Source: Candidatus Thorarchaeota archaeon (GTDB lineage Archaea > Asgardarchaeota > Thorarchaeia > Thorarchaeales > Thorarchaeaceae). Taken from it: a stretch of DNA of 9,571 nucleotides. The notes under the pieces were generated by a model. The model saw only the letters and a program-made list of their open reading frames with translations, did no database searches and had not been told where the DNA came from. Both the position numbers and the translations under genes were made by a program. Each line of letters begins with the position of its first letter. Within the stretch, counting starts at the first letter, position 1. The stretch covers positions 1 to 9,571 of the forward strand of contig JAEORN010000317.1 of NCBI GenBank assembly GCA_016840825.1, read 5' to 3'. Positions 1-4,763 of this stretch are shown in pieces.

Positions 1-21
1 AATCTAAGGGTTTAGAGAAAG

Positions 22-273
22 ATGTCTGCGGGAAATGTGTTAAAGCCTGCTATCGAAACAGCATATTCGGGAAACAATTCGTCCTTTAGTTATAAATTGA
101 GAATTGAATGCGGAACTCAAGAATCACATATCCATGATTTGAGAGAAACTTTTGATAGCTTCAATCATACAATACAACTTCTGCTTAACATGTCGATAAC
201 CAACATCAATGTGAAGAATGGTGACGCATTCCTATCATGTCGAAATACTGAGAATTGTATGTTTTGGGGGTAG
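22..273 (+). CDS. Small hypothetical protein, 83 aa, doubtful
   Basis: An ATG reading frame of 83 residues, preceded in frame by a TAG at 13-15, so it cannot extend further upstream. A weak purine-rich stretch (AAGGG at 6-10) lies before the ATG, but no good ribosome binding site is visible. The protein has no signal peptide or membrane segment. From about residue 23 the pattern looks like strand (YKLRIEC), helix (SHIHDLRETFDSF), strand (ITNINVKNGDAFLSC), which loosely recalls the small KEOPS subunit Pcc1. The expected C-terminal helix is absent, and I do not regard this as an assignment. It ends in CMFWG. It could be a real small protein, a degraded gene end or a chance frame. The following 340 bases hold no clear gene, so there is no operon context on the right, and the left side is outside the window. 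Confidence 0.4.
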   Translation: MSAGNVLKPAIETAYSGNNSSFSYKLRIECGTQESHIHDLRETFDSFNHTIQLLLNMSITNINVKNGDAFLSCRNTENCMFWG

Positions 274-300
274 AAGTGAATGAAAATACATTGAACAAAG

Positions 301-327
301 CATGTTTTTACGAAATCTCAAAACATG
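301..327. repeat. Inverted repeat, 8-bp perfect arms
   Basis: CATGTTTT (301-308) and AAAACATG (320-327) are exact reverse complements with an 11-base spacer, 28 bases after the stop of the 83-aa frame. The stem is AT-rich and would be weak as RNA. It could equally be a binding site for a dimeric regulator or part of a transcription end. The function is unknown. Confidence 0.45.
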
Positions 328-370
328 AACGAAAACATACAAAAACTTCCCCATATTGTTTCAATTGATA

Positions 371-389
371 CACAAAAACTGAGTTTGTG
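371..389. repeat. Inverted repeat CACAAA-N7-TTTGTG
   Basis: Six-base perfect arms with a 7-base spacer, about 40 bases upstream of the TATA box at 430-437. The position upstream of a promoter would suit an activator site, but arms this short in AT-rich DNA can arise by chance. Confidence 0.3.
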
Positions 390-429
390 CCTGATAAAAA
401 ATTGACTAAGATTATTACTTTTTGAGTAC

Positions 430-437
430 TATATATA
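430..437 (+). promoter_or_regulatory. Archaeal TATA box for the module/ferredoxin operon
   Basis: TATATATA at 430-437, the best TATA-like element in the left third. With the usual archaeal spacing, transcription would begin near 457-463, giving a leader of about 155 bases before the ATG at 616, or about 320 bases if translation starts at 781. The start site is inferred from spacing only. Confidence 0.5.
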
Positions 438-615
438 CGTGGACATTGAATCCTCAATGAATCCACAAATGCAAACAAACAGAAACATTCGCTGAACAAG
501 AATACAATCATGCGTCGATACGGAAAATCCAAGCATCACGGCTCAAGATAGAAAATCCGAAACCAGTCAATGGTTCGGATCTTAAGGTTGAGAATATCAA
601 CAGAGGTGATGTCGA

Positions 616-1029
616 ATGAAAAGGAAAGTCCCGTACGAAGCATGGAGCAGGGAATGCGCTAAATTTTCCAAAACTCGAACAGTAAAACCAAGCAAGACAA
701 TAGTTTCTTCGCAAGATAATCCGATTACACCGCAAGATAATCGGGGACATCACAACCAAACAAGCGGAGGTGGTGAAAAGATGACTGAAGCAATTAGTGG
801 GCGCAAGCACACTCTCAATGTCATATTGCCAAAGAAAGTAAGTACACACACGGATAGCGAGCTAAAACTCATGCTAGTGCCTCTGAAGAATGCAATGGTT
901 GCTAGCTCCGTACACATTTCGAGAATCGAAAAGGAGCTAAAGGAAAGAGGCGTTGACTCAAGGATCCTTAGTAGTCCTAGAGTAGATTCCGTGAGTGATC
1001 TTGATGAGAATATTGGCGATGCAGAATGA
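616..1029 (+). CDS. Hypothetical helical protein sharing a module with the downstream ferredoxin
   Basis: I do not recognise a named family. The frame is 137 aa from ATG 616, preceded by GAGGTGAT at 603-610. An internal in-frame ATG at 781 has an even better site (GGAGGTG, 767-773) and would give an 82-aa protein. The first 55 residues are basic, hydrophilic and of low complexity (SSQDNPITPQDN is encoded partly by a 12-base direct repeat), so they may be an optional extension. The C-terminal part, from SELKLML to IEKELKERG, is predicted helical with heptad-like hydrophobics. It matches residues 25-56 of the next protein without gaps: 12 of 32 identical (D, L, M, L, L, M, I, I, E, E, L, R). 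The stop TGA overlaps the next ATG (ATGA, 1026-1029), indicating translational coupling and probably matched amounts of the two products. No cysteine clusters, membrane segments or signal peptide are present. A partner or assembly subunit of the ferredoxin is the simplest inference. Confidence 0.65.
   Translation: MKRKVPYEAWSRECAKFSKTRTVKPSKTIVSSQDNPITPQDNRGHHNQTSGGGEKMTEAISGRKHTLNVILPKKVSTHTDSELKLMLVPLKNAMVASSVHISRIEKELKERGVDSRILSSPRVDSVSDLDENIGDAE
710..742 (+). repeat. 12-base direct repeat in the N-terminal extension
   Basis: CGCAAGATAATC occurs at 710-721 and again at 731-742, offset 21 bases (7 codons), so it stays in frame and yields the repeated QDN in SSQDNPITPQDN. This suggests a small in-frame duplication in a poorly constrained stretch. 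Confidence 0.5.
767..783 (+). promoter_or_regulatory. Internal Shine-Dalgarno and alternative ATG start
   Basis: GGAGGTG at 767-773 followed 8 bases later by ATG at 781, in frame with the start at 616. From this ATG the shared module begins at residue 25, exactly the position it holds in the downstream ferredoxin protein. This favours 781 as a real start, either the only one or one producing a shorter isoform. Confidence 0.55.
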
Positions 1030-1730
1030 AAGGAGATATCCAAAGTAGTGAACAAGCTACCAGCACTGGTCTTCGAGGTGAACTGAGAGACTATTCTGAT
1101 ATAGATCTCAGAGAGATGTTAAGTTCCTTAAGTAGCACAATGGAGTCCTGTGTTACTCAAATTGCGGCTATCGAGAGGGAGCTACACAGACGAGAAAGCA
1201 GCTTGCTGGAAAAATCCAAGAAGAAAAAGAATCAGGATGAATTGGCACCTGTCGATTCATTAGAGCCTGTAGAGATAGCCTTAGTTTCTACAATCGAAGT
1301 CAGGAAAGATGAAACCGAGGGATGTACCCTCTGTGGATTATGCAGCGAAGTGTGTCCGTGGCAAGCTCCAATAATCATTAACAAGAAACTGACAGTACGT
1401 CAGGAGCGTTGCCGAGGATGCGGAGTGTGTGTGGCTGCATGTCCATCAAGAGCTATCGATATGAAGGTCTACGAAACGAGTGATCTACTAGATCTAATCC
1501 ATTATGTTCTCAAAGAAGACGTATTGATTGAGCACCCAGATTCTGTTCATCAAGCTGTTTTGGAGGCACAAACATCACTTATGAACATTGAAAGAATCCT
1601 GTCTCATAGAGCTCGAGATAAACCAGTAGAAGATATGTTGCATACACTTAGACGCATGGTAGATCGAATCGATAAAATGGGAGACCAACTACGGGGCGTG
1701 CAAAAAGAGGGTCAAGTTGCAAGCTCTTAA
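1026..1730 (+). CDS. HdrA-like dicluster [4Fe-4S] ferredoxin with helical N- and C-terminal regions
   Basis: A 234-aa soluble iron-sulfur protein. Residues 25-56 are the helical module shared with the upstream protein; 60-70 is a charged lysine-rich linker (KSKKKKNQ). Residues about 95-150 are a 2x[4Fe-4S] ferredoxin domain with all eight ligands: C100, C103, C106, C110-Pro and C129, C132, C135, C139-Pro, both in C-x2-C-x2-C-x3-CP spacing. The second motif (CRGCGVCVAACPSRAID) and the following segment (YETSDLLDLIHYVL) resemble the C-terminal ferredoxin domain of heterodisulfide reductase subunit A. Residues about 170-230 are predicted helical or coiled coil. There is no flavin motif and no membrane segment, so it is an electron carrier or wiring subunit rather than a full HdrA. 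No hydrogenase or Hdr gene lies in the window, so its redox partner is unknown. The start is the coupled ATGA. No in-frame GTG, TTG or other ATG lies between it and the module. The cluster assignment is firm; the role is inferred. Confidence 0.85.
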   Translation: MKGDIQSSEQATSTGLRGELRDYSDIDLREMLSSLSSTMESCVTQIAAIERELHRRESSLLEKSKKKKNQDELAPVDSLEPVEIALVSTIEVRKDETEGCTLCGLCSEVCPWQAPIIINKKLTVRQERCRGCGVCVAACPSRAIDMKVYETSDLLDLIHYVLKEDVLIEHPDSVHQAVLEAQTSLMNIERILSHRARDKPVEDMLHTLRRMVDRIDKMGDQLRGVQKEGQVASS

Positions 1731-1746
1731 CCTAATATGACCCATT

Positions 1747-1763
1747 TGGTACAATGTGTACCA
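1747..1763. repeat. Perfect dyad TGGTACA-ATG-TGTACCA
   Basis: Seven-base perfect arms around a 3-base centre, 16 bases after the ferredoxin stop codon. As RNA it could make a short hairpin, but no T-run follows directly (TTTTT comes only at 1799-1803). It also looks like a classic operator for a dimeric regulator. Terminator and operator readings are both open. Confidence 0.5.
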
Positions 1764-1862
1764 CTAGTTATGTTAGAGATTACAATTACGAATCTTCAAT
1801 TTTTGCCATTTCTTGCTAAAGAATTTTGATCGGCATGTTACTTTTTCGATTTGAAGTAAAAT

Positions 1863-1870
1863 GTATAAAC
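1863..1870 (+). promoter_or_regulatory. TATA-like box for the glycosylase homologue
   Basis: GTATAAAC at 1863-1870 sits about 45-50 bases before the GTG start at 1915. The usual spacing predicts transcription near 1891-1896 and a short leader containing the GGAG at 1907-1910. It is followed directly by a palindrome at 1872-1882. Confidence 0.4.
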
Positions 1871-1871
1871 T

Positions 1872-1882
1872 GTGACTGTCAC
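1872..1882. promoter_or_regulatory. Candidate operator palindrome GTGAC-T-GTCAC
   Basis: An 11-base perfect inverted repeat lying between the TATA-like box and the predicted transcription start. A bound protein there would block initiation. No other exact copy was noticed in the window, so the regulator is unknown. Confidence 0.4.
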
Positions 1883-1914
1883 TAGAACACATTGCGTTTA
1901 GGAAGTGGAGTCTA

Positions 1915-2757
1915 GTGAGTGTTGAGCTTCCTGAAAGTCAGATTCTTGCTGAACAAATGACTCAATCTCTTCTTGGCAAGAAGATTGCATCATATAATCT
2001 CCAAGATTATCAAAAACTTCAGAAAGTTGGTTTCATGAATAAGAACCTCAAGGAGTATGATTTGCTTGTTGGTTGTACAATCAAATCAATTAATCAAAGG
2101 GGAAATGTAATCCGAATTCAATTGAGTAAGAAAATGAATCTTGTTTTGTGTCCGGACTATGGAGCAGAGATTCTCTACCATAGAAATCAAGATACTTTAC
2201 CAAAGAAACATCATCTAAAGATTGATTTCAGTGATGGGACATTCATTACTATCAGACAGACAGGCATGGGATGCATCCTTGCAGCCTCTGATAATAGTGT
2301 AAATGACCTCTACGTAATTAAACGAGATTTTTCTGACACACCGTCACCCATAGGAGAACATGACTTTACGTTCGAAAAACTCCGGTCTCTGTTAGATGCC
2401 AAAAGCCAGAATGTCAAGGCCGCCATTGTCGGCAAGTCAGCAGTTGTCGTAGGACTGAGTAATGCCGCGTTTCAAGAGATAATCTTTGCAGCAGGCATCC
2501 ATCCAAAGAGAAATACCTCATCCTTGGATGATGATGAGAAGCACGACTTGTATGATGCAATGAAGCAGATTCTAAATGCACGTATCTGCGCTGGTGGAAA
2601 GGATAACTGGAAGAATCTCTTTGGAGAGTATGGACGACACACACCAGTGATGGGGCCAAATATGAAAGGAGAAGACTGCCCTGAATGTGGAGCTGCAATC
2701 GAAGTAATAGCACATGGTGGAGGTCAGGTCTATTTCTGTCCGCGTTGCCAAAAATAG
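1915..2757 (+). CDS. Fpg/Nei-family DNA glycosylase homologue, catalytically divergent
   Basis: A 280-aa protein of usual Fpg/Nei length. The N-terminus MSVELPES aligns with the family's MPELPE; E4 and the LPE are kept, but the catalytic N-terminal proline is replaced and no start codon exists that would expose one. Residues about 20-140 form the beta-rich domain (LPKKHHLKIDFSDG). Residues about 150-222 are the helix-two-turn-helix region with VGLSNAAFQEIIFAAGIHPKR; the conserved Asn (N183) and IHP are present, but the usual GxGN is GLSN. The C-terminal zinc finger is complete (C255, C258, C275, C278, spacing C-x2-C-x16-C-x2-C). However, the arginine five residues before the third cysteine in canonical Fpg is Gly270. 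Membership is clear. Glycosylase/AP-lyase activity through the usual proline chemistry is doubtful; it may bind lesions, use another nucleophile, or belong to a Nei-like clade starting MIELPE that I recall from bacteria. The GTG start has GGAG at 1907-1910 and its own likely promoter. Confidence 0.88.
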   Translation: MSVELPESQILAEQMTQSLLGKKIASYNLQDYQKLQKVGFMNKNLKEYDLLVGCTIKSINQRGNVIRIQLSKKMNLVLCPDYGAEILYHRNQDTLPKKHHLKIDFSDGTFITIRQTGMGCILAASDNSVNDLYVIKRDFSDTPSPIGEHDFTFEKLRSLLDAKSQNVKAAIVGKSAVVVGLSNAAFQEIIFAAGIHPKRNTSSLDDDEKHDLYDAMKQILNARICAGGKDNWKNLFGEYGRHTPVMGPNMKGEDCPECGAAIEVIAHGGGQVYFCPRCQK

Positions 2758-2788
2758 GCGTTTTATCACTGGCTTAACCAAAAATCGA

Positions 2789-2815
2789 TATGACAAAAAT
2801 AATGAAATAGTCATA
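2789..2815. repeat. Inverted repeat TATGAC-N15-GTCATA
   Basis: Six-base perfect arms at 2789-2794 and 2810-2815, between the glycosylase stop and the ATG at 2839. It could be an operator for the membrane-protein gene. The spacer is AT-rich and the arms are short, so chance is possible. Confidence 0.3.
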
Positions 2816-2838
2816 CGCAACCATCCAAAGCGTCAAAG

Positions 2839-3579
2839 ATGGTCGATTTGTCCATTGGGCCTCTAACCCTTGTAGATGTTGGTATGGCAGTGGCTACTGG
2901 AATGATTGTGTCAGTAGTGTTAACAACTGCCTACTATTTGGCAACATCTGGAAGACCAAAATGGAAAGCAAGAAAGCTCGTCCACACCTCGATGGGAACA
3001 GTGGTTGGTCTCACTCTCGTTGGGTATTCGAATCTCAGTGGGCCAGCCTTCGCTGCGGGACTATTCGTCTTCATCCTTTTCTATGCTTGGGCTCATAAGA
3101 GTGAATTGCTCTGGGATTTGCTTCTTGCAGGAAGTCGCGATGAGGACACACGAACCAAGACATTCATGGCTGGATTTATGGGAATGATTTCATTCGGCAC
3201 AGTTTTTCTTCTTTTCTTCTCAAGACCAGAGATTTTTGTGGCCGCAATACTCGCAGTCGCGTGGGGTGATGCTGCTGGTGAAATCATCGGTAGACCATTT
3301 GGGGGGAAGATATTCAAACGAAAATATCGAAACAAGTCGTTTGAGGGAAGTATCGCTGTATTTGTCTTCACAATTCTATCAGTACTAGCTTCTCTGTTAG
3401 CATATTCTCCAGACACATGCATTCTATGCATCTTTTCTCAAATTCTCATCGTAGCTGCATTTGCCACAATTGCTGAAGTCCTTAGCATCGGATGGACTGA
3501 TAATTTCTTCATTCCCATGGTAACAGCTTTTACAATGTGGTGGTTCATCTTTCCAGGAATAGTCCTTTTTCCCATGTAG
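2839..3579 (+). CDS. Dolichol/phytol-kinase-like integral membrane protein
   Basis: A 246-aa protein with about seven hydrophobic segments (roughly 11-33, 53-64, 69-86, 109-127, 131-146, 171-190, 196-215, 223-244). Family motifs are present in order: KARKLVHTSMG (R45, K46, H49) after the first segment; AWGDAAGEIIGRPFGG (G143, D144) and KSFEGSIA (K166 to S171) in the cytosolic loop; and EVLSIGWTDNFFIP (E213, D221, N222) near the end. This is the signature of the polyprenol/dolichol/phytol/diacylglycerol kinase family, which phosphorylates a lipid alcohol at the membrane using CTP or another NTP. The substrate cannot be told from sequence; in an archaeon, dolichol (glycan carrier) or an isoprenoid alcohol salvaged for lipid synthesis are reasonable. 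No strong Shine-Dalgarno precedes ATG 2839, so the message may be leaderless or nearly so. An alternative ATG at 2884 would cut into the first segment. It converges with the next gene, leaving 11 bases between stops. Confidence 0.82.
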   Translation: MVDLSIGPLTLVDVGMAVATGMIVSVVLTTAYYLATSGRPKWKARKLVHTSMGTVVGLTLVGYSNLSGPAFAAGLFVFILFYAWAHKSELLWDLLLAGSRDEDTRTKTFMAGFMGMISFGTVFLLFFSRPEIFVAAILAVAWGDAAGEIIGRPFGGKIFKRKYRNKSFEGSIAVFVFTILSVLASLLAYSPDTCILCIFSQILIVAAFATIAEVLSIGWTDNFFIPMVTAFTMWWFIFPGIVLFPM

Positions 3580-3590
3580 TAAAATAGTGC

Positions 3591-4493
3591 CTAACCCCAG
3601 TCGCTGATACGTTCTATGCCTGACTCGCCAAGTTCACAGACTAGCTTGAGCTCAGCCAGTATTCCTGACCATCCGATATCATAGCCAATGGTTGCTGCCG
3701 GAGATTTGAAACTATGATGATGAAGTGTCACAAGGGTGTGATCATTTACTTCATCAAAGCGAACATTCACAATGGTTTCAGGTTCATCACCGTGTACCCA
3801 GGAGAATTCTAATTCTCTATCCGGAACCATTTTCTTGAAAACAACTGGTCCTTTACCCTCTGCCCACCAAGTATAGATTCCTGCATATTGTCGATCAACC
3901 ACTGGATCCTCTGCTCGGATGAAGTGTTTTAATTTCTCCGGGTTTGTCCACACATCAAATGGCAATGATGGGGGTGTCTTGCAGATAACACTAAGACGGA
4001 CATCAATTGGATCATAACGTGTAACTCTTAGTGGATGATAGTCAGTATAGACAAATCTTAGGGCAGGCGTTCCCAATTCGACGGCGCTCTTGAAGTTTGC
4101 TAGCAATAGATTCCACTGCTCTGGAAGGTGATATGCTCGTGCTGATACTGGAACTGCACCATGGTTTACTTGTATCATGGTTCCAGGACCTATTGGATTG
4201 AATCGGATGACGAGAAGAGTATCAACTCCCATGATTCTCCAACTTAGAAGCAAGACCTTCTTTTGCTTGATTTCCTTAATCTCCCATTGATTCGCTATTT
4301 CAGGAGTGGTCGGAGCGTTGGGTCCTAGAAATCTGATTGCACCTCCGACACGAATGTCAGCACTGATCTCGTTACCCAACCAGAGCAACATCATGATTGG
4401 ATCTAGAAAGTCAGCCCAAACCTCATCTAGAGGCTTTGAGATGCGAATCTGCAGGTGAATTACTGGAAGTACTTCTTCCTTTGGTTCCGCCAT
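3591..4493 (-). CDS. Tandem two-domain SRPBCC (AHSA1-like) protein
   Basis: A 300-aa soluble protein made of two successive START/SRPBCC folds of the AHSA1/activator-of-Hsp90 kind. Domain 1 spans about residues 11-145 (IRISKPLDEVWADFLDP, then GGAIRFLGP, VLLLSWR, and EQWNLLLANFKSAVELG). Domain 2 spans about 162-292 (VRLSVICKTPPSLPFDVWTNPEKLKHFI, AGIYTWWAEGKGP, LEFSWVHGD, GWSGILAELKLVCELG). Each ends in the usual tryptophan-containing C-terminal helix (W128, W275). Such domains bind hydrophobic ligands or client proteins; no catalytic residues are apparent, so the ligand is unknown. I chose ATG 4493 because AAGGTG lies 6 bases upstream. A GTG at 4502 in the same frame falls inside that binding site and would add three residues. 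It is transcribed divergently from the REC-GAF-PAS gene and faces the membrane kinase-like gene. Confidence 0.82.
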   Translation of the reverse strand: MAEPKEEVLPVIHLQIRISKPLDEVWADFLDPIMMLLWLGNEISADIRVGGAIRFLGPNAPTTPEIANQWEIKEIKQKKVLLLSWRIMGVDTLLVIRFNPIGPGTMIQVNHGAVPVSARAYHLPEQWNLLLANFKSAVELGTPALRFVYTDYHPLRVTRYDPIDVRLSVICKTPPSLPFDVWTNPEKLKHFIRAEDPVVDRQYAGIYTWWAEGKGPVVFKKMVPDRELEFSWVHGDEPETIVNVRFDEVNDHTLVTLHHHSFKSPAATIGYDIGWSGILAELKLVCELGESGIERISDWG

Positions 4494-4549
4494 ATCATCC
4501 ACCTTAATGGAATTTCACGTAGCACTCTACCCTTATCTTTGTGATGGTA

Positions 4550-4565
4550 GATAACTATCGTTATC
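4550..4565. promoter_or_regulatory. Candidate operator GATAAC-TATC-GTTATC in the divergent intergenic region
   Basis: Six-base perfect arms with a 4-base centre, 57 bases upstream of the SRPBCC start and about 150 bases before the TATA box of the response regulator. On the minus strand, TATA-like sequence lies just upstream (near 4575-4595), so the dyad would sit around the transcription start of the SRPBCC gene. The winged-helix regulator at 6186 is one possible binder, by proximity only. Confidence 0.4.
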
Positions 4566-4711
4566 GCTGCAATGGTATTAAGTATACGCATATAGAAACA
4601 TTGCTACAATTATTTCTCTCCCATAAATGTTGGAATTTATTAGGGAAGGATGAACATCTTACATTCTTGGTCGTCTTAGAAGTCAGACTTGAGAATGATA
4701 ATATCTGACAA

Positions 4712-4719
4712 TTTATATC
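4712..4719 (+). promoter_or_regulatory. TATA box for the REC-GAF-PAS gene
   Basis: TTTATATC at 4712-4719. The usual spacing places transcription near 4740, about 20 bases ahead of the TTG start and just before the AGGTGGAG ribosome binding site at 4751-4758. Confidence 0.45.
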
Positions 4720-4763
4720 ACAGACATTGCTATAACTCAATCGAGGCTTGAGGTGGAGAGGAA

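Larger units (their letters stand above)
274..615. other. 342-base non-coding stretch with inverted repeats and promoter
   Basis: No convincing gene was seen on either strand. The left half is AT-rich and holds an inverted repeat with 8-bp arms (CATGTTTT at 301-308, AAAACATG at 320-327) and another with 6-bp arms (CACAAA at 371-376, TTTGTG at 384-389). A 9-base direct repeat ACAAAAACT lies at 339-347 and 372-380. A TATA box lies at 430-437. Downstream are only tiny frames (12 codons at 457-495, 13 codons at 510-551) without ribosome binding sites, then the GAGGTGAT ahead of the start at 616. The likely content is the 3' end of the upstream unit plus the promoter and a leader of about 150 bases for the 616-1730 operon. 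Confidence 0.55.

Noticed and set aside
609..662. Short frame MSNEKESPVRSMEQGMR starting at ATG 609
   Set aside because: It looks like a natural N-terminus, but its ATG directly abuts the GAGGTG with no spacing and the frame stops after 17 residues; no frameshift to the main frame could be supported.
508..849. 113-codon minus-strand frame opposite the small helical gene
   Set aside because: It overlaps the well-supported plus-strand frame and its good ribosome binding sites, and the translation is cysteine- and phenylalanine-rich without family features.
750..1055. 101-codon minus-strand frame spanning the junction of the two module genes
   Set aside because: Antisense shadow of the coupled plus-strand pair, whose shared module and ATGA overlap show the real coding strand.
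2414..2713. Minus-strand frame inside the glycosylase homologue
   Set aside because: It lies opposite the conserved helix-two-turn-helix and zinc-finger coding region; no motif of its own.
3093..3431. 112-codon minus-strand frame in the membrane kinase-like gene
   Set aside because: Opposite the GD and KSxEGS motif region; shadow frame.
4503..4763. Divergent intergenic region searched for a tRNA or small gene
   Set aside because: Only TATA-like boxes and the GATAAC dyad are supportable.
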